Positions 1 through 5,330 of a stretch of DNA of 5,718 bases are shown piece after piece (within the stretch, counting starts at the first letter, position 1; every line of letters begins with the position of its first letter). This DNA is from Spirochaetaceae bacterium (GTDB taxonomy: Bacteria > Spirochaetota > Spirochaetia > Treponematales > Breznakiellaceae): contig JAIRYB010000002.1 of assembly GCA_031267955.1 (NCBI GenBank), forward strand, positions 1-5,718, in the 5' to 3' direction. The translations under genes were made by a program, and so were the position numbers. The notes under the pieces were generated by a model that had not been told where the DNA came from, ran no database searches, and saw only the letters and a list, made by a program, of their open reading frames with translations.

Positions 1-222
1 CAGGGAGCGGCTTCATCCCGCCCGGCGCTGGTACGGGCGGGAGAAAGATCCTGGATGGATATTGATTCGGGCAGGGCGGTGAATCCATCGGTGGCGGCCG
101 AAAAAGACCGGATTCCCCCAGCATTGCCCGGTCAGAACGCTTCTCCAGCGGCATCCGATACTCCAAAAGCGATCAACACCCACGGTTCTTTAGTGGTAAG
201 TGTTACGCTGGAATCCGAATAG
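1..222 (+). CDS. 3' end of an upstream gene (partial, product unknown)
   Basis: The frame beginning at base 1 is open for 73 codons and stops at TAG 220-222; the start lies outside the window. The visible tail is rich in Pro, Ala and Ser (for example PALPGQNASPAAS), like a flexible linker, and ends in a short hydrophobic strand, THGSLVVSVTLESE. I do not recognise the family. The other two forward frames close within the first 80 bases or so, and the stop lies only nine bases before the ATG of the lipoprotein gene, so the two are probably co-transcribed. The terminal GSLVVSV resembles GTLVVML just after the lipid-attachment site of the next protein, which may hint at related surface proteins, but the match is too short to be firm. 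A chance open frame cannot be excluded. Confidence 0.6.
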   Translation, partial: QGAASSRPALVRAGERSWMDIDSGRAVNPSVAAEKDRIPPALPGQNASPAASDTPKAINTHGSLVVSVTLESE

Positions 223-226
223 GCGG
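221..226 (+). promoter_or_regulatory. Ribosome binding site of the lipoprotein gene
   Basis: AGGCGG lies five bases before ATG 232. It overlaps the upstream stop codon and the first base of an alternative GTG start at 226. This spacing favours ATG 232 over GTG 226, for which no purine-rich site sits at a usable distance. Confidence 0.55.
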
Positions 227-231
227 TGAAT

Positions 232-1212
232 ATGAAAAAGACAAATAGTACTATAAAAAACATAGCGGTTTTCCTCGCCGTAGGATTGCTGCTTTTTTCC
301 TGCGCCCTTAGCGGAACCGAAGACTACGGAACGCTTGTAGTTATGCTTCCCGGTGGAATGGGCGCTACAGCCAGGGCGGCGGTGTCCAACGAATTTACCG
401 CTGCGTTGAGATACCGGCTGGAATGCAGCGGCCCCGGCGGACAGATTACCGGAAGCTTCAATTCAGGCGGCAACGCTGCCGTCTCTCTCGTTCCGGGGAG
501 TTGGACGGTAACCGTAAGCGTCCTCAACGCCGCCGGTGAAACTATCGGCGAAGGTACCGCAGCGGCGGCTATCTCGGCCGGTGAAACCACCTCAATACAA
601 ATACCTATTGCCATAGATACAAGCCGGAAAGACATTACTTCTTTTGCCATAACAAGCCCTGTATCCGCTGAGGGCGTAATCGACTCAGCTACGATAACAG
701 TGTATGTACCTGGCGAAACCCCAACCACGAACATGGATTTTACCCTGGTACATACGGGCGCTTCCGTCAACTATTCGCCCGAAACCAGGGATTTCAGTTC
801 ACCCAAAACTTTTACGGTTAGAGCGGAGGATTCGTCAACCAAGTTTTATACGGTAAGGATGGTCCCCGCGCTGCCATGGCCTTCTGATACGACTTGGGAA
901 ACATACGGTCTTGCAGGGTTAAGACAGCCTGAGGGGACCATTGTATCCGATATGGACGAGATTGATATATTATCCATCTATAAAAAAGTGTCGGTAACGC
1001 TAAAAAAAATTAACGATGACGCTTATGCCAATTTGCGGGCGCAAATAATGGCAGAACTCGGCGAGCCTTCTTCACAAAATACAGGCGATGGAATCAGGGA
1101 AGATGAATTCACAAACATGGAGACTTTTTTTAGTTTTAGCAGGCGGACGGCAAATTTGGCCATGGATGCCGAGCGGAATGAGATAATTATCAGTATCACC
1201 GGGTGGTTTTAA
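232..1212 (+). CDS. Predicted lipoprotein with a DUF5018-like domain
   Basis: This is a 326-residue exported protein, probably lipid-anchored at the cell surface or periplasmic face; its function is unknown. The start is MKKTNSTIKN, a charged n-region, followed by a hydrophobic stretch (about residues 11-22) and LFSC with Cys24 as the likely lipidated residue, a fit to the loose spirochaete lipobox. Residues 32-128 are rich in Gly, Thr and Val and alternate like a beta-sandwich (YGTLVVML; GSWTVTVSVLNAAGE). Residues 134-210 (DITSFAITSPVSAEG through HTGASVNYSPE to SSTKFYTVRM) match my recollection of DUF5018, an immunoglobulin-like domain of Bacteroidetes and spirochaete surface proteins. Residues 215-326 form a more charged C-terminal domain that I cannot name. 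The gene follows the upstream partial gene after nine bases and probably shares its transcript. It is much richer in A+T towards its 3' end than the genes to its right. An extension to GTG 226 would add two residues. Confidence 0.85.
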   Translation: MKKTNSTIKNIAVFLAVGLLLFSCALSGTEDYGTLVVMLPGGMGATARAAVSNEFTAALRYRLECSGPGGQITGSFNSGGNAAVSLVPGSWTVTVSVLNAAGETIGEGTAAAAISAGETTSIQIPIAIDTSRKDITSFAITSPVSAEGVIDSATITVYVPGETPTTNMDFTLVHTGASVNYSPETRDFSSPKTFTVRAEDSSTKFYTVRMVPALPWPSDTTWETYGLAGLRQPEGTIVSDMDEIDILSIYKKVSVTLKKINDDAYANLRAQIMAELGEPSSQNTGDGIREDEFTNMETFFSFSRRTANLAMDAERNEIIISITGWF

Positions 1213-1233
1213 ATATGAAGCAATCCATATTTA
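1210..1233 (+). repeat. AT-rich inverted repeat at the lipoprotein stop codon
   Basis: TAAATATG (1210-1217) and CATATTTA (1226-1233) are perfect 8-base inverted arms around an 8-base loop. The left arm includes the TAA stop. The stem is AT-rich and has no U-tract after it, so it is a weak candidate for termination or mRNA 3'-end protection. Confidence 0.35.
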
Positions 1234-1274
1234 TACGCCAGATGAAGTCCGCCGGCTGCGGGGAGAGTAATTTC

Positions 1275-1321
1275 CGGGTAACGCAAAAGGCGCCTGGCGC
1301 CATAGGCGTTTATCCCGTTTT
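1275..1321 (+). terminator. Nested hairpin between convergent genes, possible terminator
   Basis: The segment folds as nested inverted repeats: CGGG (1275-1278) with CCCG (1314-1317), AACGC (1280-1284) with GCGTT (1306-1310), and an inner GGCGC (1289-1293) with GCGCC (1297-1301) around a CTG loop. A TTTT run (1318-1321) follows on the plus strand, as expected for a terminator of the lipoprotein gene. The hairpin also begins just past the stop of the minus-strand gene (TAA at 1322-1320) and could serve that operon, although no T-run follows it on that strand. Confidence 0.5.
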
Positions 1322-3161
1322 ACTCCGCGCGCACCGAATAGACCGCCCCGGCGGAAAAACCCCAGCGGCCTGAGGCGTAATCCGAAAAAGCCCCGGCTTC
1401 GCGGCTAAAAACCCGGGCCAGGGCGGGCCAGTACCTGATGCCTGAGGCCGTTGTCTGTTCTTCCCCGAAAAGCGCGGCGCGGCGCAGGGGGCTGGCCGCT
1501 ATCTGCCCCGCAATGTATTCCCCGAAGTAATAGGGGGCATGGGACGCGGGCTGCTGCAGACAGTAGGACATGAATTCGTTTACGGCCAGATAGCCAAACG
1601 CGGTATCGTAGCTCATAAAATCCAGGTAGGAAGTAAAAAAGCGTTTAGCCTCCGGGGAAAAATTTTCCCAGCGGCCCGCGCTGAAATTCCTGAAATCTTC
1701 GTCAATAAAAAAGAGGCCGTGAAAGCATTCGTGGATCATAAAGCGATCGCGCAGAGAATCGGAAGATTCTCTTGAAATGGAAAGGACGCCGCCTAAGCCG
1801 GGAAGGATTTCCCCGTCCGGCTCCCGCATCAGGATCCCGTTTTCAAGAAGCAGGGTACACAGGCCGCGCTCCTCGTCAAGCAGCGGAAAGCCGTCCAGAC
1901 GGGCGGCCTCGAAAAAGCGGGCCAGATCTTCCGCGCGGTAATCGTGCGCGTTCCAGCCGTGAAGACCTTCAAGCTCCCGGTCGGGGACAAGCCGCCCCCG
2001 GTAGCCGCGCTTTTCCACAAAAAAGGCGAGACGCTTGAACAGCCGCTCCTGGACCGCGTAATCGGCGGTATCTATGATGAGGATTTCGGGGAAGTCGGGC
2101 CAGCGGAACACTTCGTAGGCGGGCGAGCGCCAGTTTTCTTCCGGGTAAAAGAGTATCAGCCCCGGATCGGCAGGTATAGGCTCCCGGGGAAAGGGGCGGC
2201 GCGGGCCCGGGGCGATGATAAAATAACTAAGCGAAAAAACAGAATCAGGGTTGGCGCCTGAAAGAGTCACCGGGTAGATACCGCCGCCCAGGGCGCCCGA
2301 TGGGATGAGCAGTTCCGCCGAACCGGAAAACCGCCCCCGGCTGGGGAAGGGATAGCTGCCCCGGGGCGGGCGGTACTCAAAGCGCGCCCCGCCGGCGCTG
2401 ATAAGCGCGTCGCCTTCAACGCCCCCCAGCCTGATCTCCTGCGTGTTTTGAAAGCCGTGTTCCGGCCTGGGGGAAACCACAAGGGAACCGTTGTTGTCAC
2501 GCTCCAGGTACGGGGTAAACTTTAACAGGGGGCGGGCGCCGGCGGCAAGGGAAAGGTCGAAACCGTACCAGCGGGGAACGAGTTTCAGGGAACGGAGGGC
2601 CCACACGCCGGCGGCCCCGCTTTTGGGGGAAGGGGAATCGCCGGCCGCCCCGGGAATCGCCGCAATTGAAAATTCAGAAACAGTACCCGGTCCAAGCGGC
2701 AGCGCGTAACTCAGGACAGTGCCGGAAGCCGCCGCCCCGTTTTCCAAAAGAAAAGCCGCCCCCCGGGGAAATTCCCAGTCCCCGCTGCCGCCGGATTCCC
2801 CGCCGAAGCTGGCGACAACCCGGACCATGCCCGGATCGCCCGCGCCCCCCCCGGCGGGACGAAAGCTGTATTCCGCTTCCAGCGAAATGTCCGCCCCGAT
2901 ATTCACCGGCGGCTCGAAACAGAAACGCAGCGATTCTGTTTTTCCCGAAAGACCGAGTTCCCCGGCGATCGAGGCTTTTGAAAGGCCGAACAGCACCGTG
3001 CCTTCCCCAAAGCCGGCGTAAGTAAAAGCAACCTGTTCTTTTACCGTTACCGCGCAGGAAGATGAAAACAGTATTGCTGTCAGGGAAAAAAAACAGAAAC
3101 GGCGATAGAACCTATAATGCGGAAAAAAGCCTGTACGACGGCAGGCGGCGGTACGGTTCAT
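1320..3161 (-). CDS. Exported HExxH zincin-like protein, putative lipoprotein
   Basis: This 613-residue protein probably acts outside the cytoplasm, perhaps as a zinc metallopeptidase. ATG 3161 is preferred: it sits ten bases after the TAG of the preceding minus-strand gene, with AGGG eight bases upstream and GGAG directly abutting. An upstream TTG at 3191 would add ten residues ahead of the signal. The N-terminus is Arg-rich, then hydrophobic (FCFFSLTAILFSSSC), with Cys36 a possible but atypical lipidation site. Residues about 40-320 are beta-rich with low-complexity Gly/Ala/Pro loops and are not recognised. The C-terminal part from about 330 carries FMIHECFHGLFF, with H477, E478 and H481 fitting the HExxH zinc and catalytic motif. 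E529, in AVNEFMSY 48 residues beyond the second His, is a plausible third ligand of gluzincin type. The exact peptidase family is not identified. The coding strand is very rich in G+C and contains a G8 run (plus-strand C8 at 2845-2852). It appears to be the second gene of an operon with the nucleotidyltransferase-like gene. Confidence 0.8.
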   Translation of the reverse strand: MNRTAACRRTGFFPHYRFYRRFCFFSLTAILFSSSCAVTVKEQVAFTYAGFGEGTVLFGLSKASIAGELGLSGKTESLRFCFEPPVNIGADISLEAEYSFRPAGGGAGDPGMVRVVASFGGESGGSGDWEFPRGAAFLLENGAAASGTVLSYALPLGPGTVSEFSIAAIPGAAGDSPSPKSGAAGVWALRSLKLVPRWYGFDLSLAAGARPLLKFTPYLERDNNGSLVVSPRPEHGFQNTQEIRLGGVEGDALISAGGARFEYRPPRGSYPFPSRGRFSGSAELLIPSGALGGGIYPVTLSGANPDSVFSLSYFIIAPGPRRPFPREPIPADPGLILFYPEENWRSPAYEVFRWPDFPEILIIDTADYAVQERLFKRLAFFVEKRGYRGRLVPDRELEGLHGWNAHDYRAEDLARFFEAARLDGFPLLDEERGLCTLLLENGILMREPDGEILPGLGGVLSISRESSDSLRDRFMIHECFHGLFFIDEDFRNFSAGRWENFSPEAKRFFTSYLDFMSYDTAFGYLAVNEFMSYCLQQPASHAPYYFGEYIAGQIAASPLRRAALFGEEQTTASGIRYWPALARVFSREAGAFSDYASGRWGFSAGAVYSVRAE

Positions 3162-3171
3162 CTCCTGTTCC

Positions 3172-3978
3172 CTACATTCCCAGGGAAACAATTCCCCTGG
3201 CTATAAGCTGGGCAAGTGAATACCGCCTATCGGCAGGAAAATCGGCCCCCCCGTTGAGAAAGCTTTCGAACTGGGCGGCAAAACCTTCCGGCAGAACCGG
3301 CAGCGCTATTACCTGATTGTAATAGGCCCGGTGTGACGGCTCGAACCGGCGGTTGATACAGAAAAGGGTCAGGCAGGCGTACTTGACAAAGCCTGAAGAC
3401 GACATAAGGTAAAAAAAATTATCACTCTGGTACAGCGCGGCCCCCAGATCGTTCAGGAAATGTTCCATCCTCGACTGGTTCATCTCCCTGATCTGATTCC
3501 AGAATTTGCCGTCCGCGCAGGACAATCGCTCGCGTATCCTGTCGATCCATCCCGACCGGCTAAAGATCACCTTGCCCTGGGCGAGGCGGTAGAATCCGTA
3601 AGTTCCCGAATCTTTAATGAACCAGAGGGAATCCTGTTTGGTATCGGCAAAGGAAACCAGTTCCTCTATCCGGGCGGTGGATTTGAATTCGATACGGACC
3701 GGCAGATCCTCCGCAAGGAACCGGTCTTTTTTTCCCTGGTTGCTGCTCTCGAAAGCGGAAATATTCCCGCTGTCCGGGGAGCCGGAGCGGGCAAACGCAT
3801 TTTCCCTGTCTTCGGGCGCGGGTATGGGGCCCGCGTGGAACACATCCAGAATCAGGGCGAAATAAGGGTCAAGAGTGTCCCCCAGGGAAGCTTCGTTCAG
3901 GGATATACACTCAACGCCCGGCCATTGGGAAATAACATCAACTAAACGATCGGCTAATAACTTTGTTTTCTGCTTCAT
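3172..3978 (-). CDS. Nucleotidyltransferase-like conserved protein (DUF4037-like)
   Basis: This 268-residue, apparently cytoplasmic protein has no signal or membrane segment. It resembles a spirochaete protein family that I recall as related to DUF4037 and the nucleotidyltransferase fold. The N-terminal part reads LNEASLGDTLDPYFALILDVF (residues 27-47): a Gly-Asp turn followed by a strand with D45, placed like the GS...DxD region of nucleotidyltransferases but with only one of the two usual acidic residues. VRIEF (94-98, E97) could supply the third acidic position. The C-terminal half is helical, with MEHFLNDLGAALYQ (171-184) and CLTLFCINRRFEPSHRAYYNQV (202-223), as in the helical substrate-binding halves of such enzymes. 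If the motif is degenerate, the protein may bind nucleotide without catalysis. The start ATG 3976-3978 has AAGGA six bases upstream. The gene leads a two-gene operon with the HExxH protein and diverges from the gene at 4047. Confidence 0.75.
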   Translation of the reverse strand: MKQKTKLLADRLVDVISQWPGVECISLNEASLGDTLDPYFALILDVFHAGPIPAPEDRENAFARSGSPDSGNISAFESSNQGKKDRFLAEDLPVRIEFKSTARIEELVSFADTKQDSLWFIKDSGTYGFYRLAQGKVIFSRSGWIDRIRERLSCADGKFWNQIREMNQSRMEHFLNDLGAALYQSDNFFYLMSSSGFVKYACLTLFCINRRFEPSHRAYYNQVIALPVLPEGFAAQFESFLNGGADFPADRRYSLAQLIARGIVSLGM

Positions 3979-3992
3979 CGCGATTCCTTTTC

Positions 3993-4011
3993 CCGGAATT
4001 TGACATTCCGG
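3993..4011. promoter_or_regulatory. Perfect palindrome, candidate operator in the divergent intergenic gap
   Basis: CCGGAAT (3993-3999) and ATTCCGG (4005-4011) are perfect 7-base arms around TTGAC. The centre plus the next A makes TTGACA, the -35 box of the plus-strand promoter. On the minus strand the element lies 14 bases before the start codon of the nucleotidyltransferase-like gene. A dimeric repressor bound here could cover the plus-strand -35 box and block the minus-strand transcript. It could also fold as a small hairpin in the minus-strand leader. No regulator gene is visible in the window. Confidence 0.5.
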
Positions 4012-4029
4012 AAGAGACTGGGGTAGTAT
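4000..4029 (+). promoter_or_regulatory. Sigma70-type promoter of the 4047 gene
   Basis: A consensus -35 TTGACA (4000-4005) is followed after 18 bases by TAGTAT (4024-4029). TATAAC (4027-4032) is an alternative -10, but its spacing of 21 is too long. Transcription would start near 4036, so the leader would be only about ten bases and the AAGGG ribosome binding site (4037-4041, five bases before ATG 4047) would sit at the extreme 5' end. Confidence 0.6.
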
Positions 4030-4053
4030 AACACAGAAGGGTTGTTATGAAAA
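4025..4053 (-). promoter_or_regulatory. Divergent promoter of the minus-strand operon
   Basis: On the minus strand, TATACT (4030-4025) is a five-of-six -10 box. TTTTCA (4053-4048) stands 17 bases upstream as a four-of-six -35 box, inside the first codons of the divergent gene. The -10 boxes of the two promoters overlap. The predicted leader of about 40 bases contains the 3993-4011 palindrome. Confidence 0.4.
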
Positions 4054-4640
4054 CCGCCGCGCAGATGAAAGCGAAACCCCGCGACAAAGCCGTCTTCCGC
4101 CTTGCCGTCCTGGTCCCGCACCGGGACATACGCCCCGCGCTCTACTCTTACCGCCGCCGCCTCTTTGCCGCCGGTATTCTGGGCGCGTATACTTTCCCCC
4201 CGGCGGTTCCTCTGGCCCTGCTCGAAAAGCCCCTGGACGATTACGGGCTTAAATGCCTGGCCCTAACGCTAAGGGCCTTATCGCTTGAGGCCGGGGGGGG
4301 CTTCTTTACAACGGACGCCGAAGAACTCTCCCTGATCAGTTGTCCGGGCGGCCTCTCCTTCTGGGGCCTCCCCCTGAATATTCCCGCGCCTCCCGGCATA
4401 CCCGGCGCCCTTCCCTTCCTCCCGACGGCCCTCTGCGCCGCCGCCTGCGGAACAGACCCTGAAGCCGAGCGGGAAATTCTCCTTAAAACAGACGGCCCGC
4501 CGTTACTGCGTTTCCGCGCCGCCGCGGCGGCGAACCTCAGCATCAAATTCTTTCCCGGAGGCGGCGTTCCGGACAACGCGTTTCCCGGCCTGTCCTCCCG
4601 CTGGCGCATAGGGAAACCTTTCTGGCTAAAGAAAATCTAG
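4047..4640 (+). CDS. Conserved-looking hypothetical protein, 197 residues
   Basis: I do not recognise a function. The start ATG 4047 has AAGGG five bases upstream and a good promoter just before it, and the stop is TAG 4638-4640. The N-terminal segment FRLAVLVPHRDIRPALYSYRR, followed by GAYTFPPAVPLALLEKPL (residues 46-63), is laid out like the first strand and helix of LigT or 2H-phosphoesterase proteins. The defining HxT/S motifs are absent, so this is only a structural guess. The middle is rich in Pro, Gly and Leu (NIPAPPGIPGALPFLP, 111-126). The C-terminus has NLSIKFFPGGG and a basic SSRWRIGKPFWLKK (183-196). There is no signal peptide or clear membrane helix, so it is probably cytoplasmic. 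A run of eight G (4293-4300, residues 83-85) could make the gene prone to frameshift. It stands alone on its strand and is divergent from the nucleotidyltransferase-like operon. Confidence 0.7.
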   Translation: MKTAAQMKAKPRDKAVFRLAVLVPHRDIRPALYSYRRRLFAAGILGAYTFPPAVPLALLEKPLDDYGLKCLALTLRALSLEAGGGFFTTDAEELSLISCPGGLSFWGLPLNIPAPPGIPGALPFLPTALCAAACGTDPEAEREILLKTDGPPLLRFRAAAAANLSIKFFPGGGVPDNAFPGLSSRWRIGKPFWLKKI

Positions 4641-4749
4641 CAGGCTGACTGCGCTAAAACCCGGATAACGGCGTGACAATTCCACGTTGCGGTGTACTGT
4701 TTTACCATACCTGTACATCAATCAGCCGTTCCCAGGTACATCAAAACGA

Positions 4750-4826
4750 TCCGGCGGCATCAGGTAAAACCGCCGGACGGCCCCGTATGGGGTTAAACCG
4801 GCTGTTTATAGCCTGCCCGTCGGCGG
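4750..4826 (+). other. Foldable segment with mutually exclusive hairpins
   Basis: TCCGGCGG (4750-4757) pairs perfectly with CCGCCGGA (4770-4777) around a 12-base loop. The same right arm can instead be part of a longer stem: 4770-4780 with 4817-4826, ten pairs with G4776 bulged. That stem encloses CCCC-GTAT-GGGG (4781-4792) and GGCT-GTTTAT-AGCC (4800-4813), giving a three-way junction. The arrangement is reminiscent of a switching RNA, but no known riboswitch class is recognised and no gene follows closely. GC-rich sequence folds readily by chance. Confidence 0.3.
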
Positions 4827-5003
4827 GTATATCTTTTAGGGAGAGGCCGGGGAAAAGGGACGAGGCAAAGAAATTTCCGGCGGCGGTACATTTAAACTTG
4901 AGCAGGGCAGTACAACCCAGAAGAGCGATATGTCTTTTATGGGGCTTGATATTGGTTTGTTGGGGAAATATCCCTTTGCTATCAATGATGTCAAAAATTT
5001 CGC

Positions 5004-5032
5004 TTGACAAAAAGCCCCCCCATATATATTTA
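5004..5032 (+). promoter_or_regulatory. Promoter with a C7 run in its spacer
   Basis: A consensus -35 TTGACA (5004-5009) is followed by TATATT (5025-5030), five of six to the -10 consensus, at a short spacing of 15. TATTTA (5027-5032) at spacing 17 is a poorer match. Seven C (5015-5021) lie in the spacer, so slippage would change the spacing. It would drive a leader of about 290 bases across the repeat array into the gene at 5331. The T8 run at 5074-5081, preceded only by a weak GCTG/CAGC pairing (5052-5055 with 5070-5073), lies in the early leader. Confidence 0.45.
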
Positions 5033-5089
5033 TGTAGACAAATAGCTCCGGGCTGCACTTCCCCTTTTTCAGCTTTTTTTTCTCATAAC

Positions 5090-5310
5090 CGCCTTCCCGC
5101 GGGGTCCGCGTACATTCCCGCGAAGCCAGAATACATTCCCGCGAAGCCAGAATACATTCCCGCGGAGTCAGAATACATTCCCGCAGAGTCAGAATACATT
5201 CCCCCGGAGCCAGAATACATTCCCGCGGAGTCAGAATACATTCCCGCAGGGTCAGAATACATTCCCCCGGAGTCAGAATACATTCCCCCGGGGACTGAAT
5301 ACCTTTTCCA
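5090..5310 (+). repeat. 21-base tandem repeat array, nine full units
   Basis: Nine contiguous units start at 5111, 5132, 5153, 5174, 5195, 5216, 5237, 5258 and 5279. Each begins with an invariant TACATTCCC, continues with nine variable bases (consensus GCGGAGTCA) and ends in GAA. A degenerate unit flanks each end (5090-5110 and from 5300). There are no spacers, so this is not CRISPR. The period divides by three and five of the six frames read through the units, for example as EYIPAES repeats on the plus strand and MYSDSAG repeats on the minus strand, so open frames here are not evidence of coding. Each unit junction carries GAAT-AC-ATTC, a small palindrome. The array ends 21 bases before the ribosome binding site at 5320. 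Confidence 0.97.
5153..5278 (+). repeat. 63-base higher-order duplication inside the array
   Basis: Units 3-4-5 (5153-5215) recur as units 6-7-8 (5216-5278) in the same order with two mismatches in 63 bases. The variable cores are GCGGAGTCA, GCAGAGTCA, CCGGAGCCA and then GCGGAGTCA, GCAGGGTCA, CCGGAGTCA. Units 1 and 2 are identical to each other and differ from all the rest. The array therefore grew at least partly by block duplication. Confidence 0.85.
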
Positions 5311-5319
5311 TCATAAAAG

Positions 5320-5325
5320 AGGAGG
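5320..5325 (+). promoter_or_regulatory. Strong ribosome binding site of the 5331 gene
   Basis: AGGAGG, a full match to the anti-Shine-Dalgarno sequence, lies five bases before ATG 5331. It fixes the start of the gene, because the same frame is open upstream through the array to 5046 without any start codon. Confidence 0.9.
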
Positions 5326-5330
5326 CCCCC

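Larger units (their letters stand above)
4641..5089. other. Long gene-free stretch before the repeat array
   Basis: No convincing gene lies here. Open frames exist on both strands (GTG 4673 to 5347 on the plus strand; 5058 to 4741 and 5672 to 4836 on the minus strand), but none has a ribosome binding site or recognisable domains, and the two longest depend on the repeats or on the antisense of the following gene. I see no clear terminator with a T-run for the 4047 gene. Contents that can be supported are the foldable segment at 4750-4826, the promoter at 5004-5032, and pyrimidine runs (T5 at 5065-5069, T8 at 5074-5081). It could include a decayed gene. Confidence 0.5.

Noticed and set aside
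1002..1009. A8 and T7 runs in the lipoprotein gene, and A8 at 3411-3418
   Set aside because: They encode ordinary Lys or Phe codons in A+T-rich sequence; no contrast with neighbours suggests a switch.
1539..3025. Several plus-strand open frames opposite the zincin gene
   Set aside because: They are antisense frames of a G+C-rich coding region with no start signals; the minus-strand frame has the signal peptide and HExxH motif.
3173..3181. Further TACATTCCC copy near the end of the nucleotidyltransferase-like gene
   Set aside because: It is a single nine-base match inside coding sequence on the other strand, without any flanking unit; probably chance.
4741..5058. Minus-strand open frame of 105 codons
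   Set aside because: Some segments look protein-like, but there is no domain, no clear ribosome binding site and no partner gene. It could be a remnant; not supportable from sequence alone.
5083..5283. Minus-strand MYSDSAG repeat peptide, 66 residues
   Set aside because: It consists only of the array; no ribosome binding site or unique sequence supports it.
5111..5299. CRISPR array
   Set aside because: Units are contiguous with no unique spacers, and no cas genes are present.
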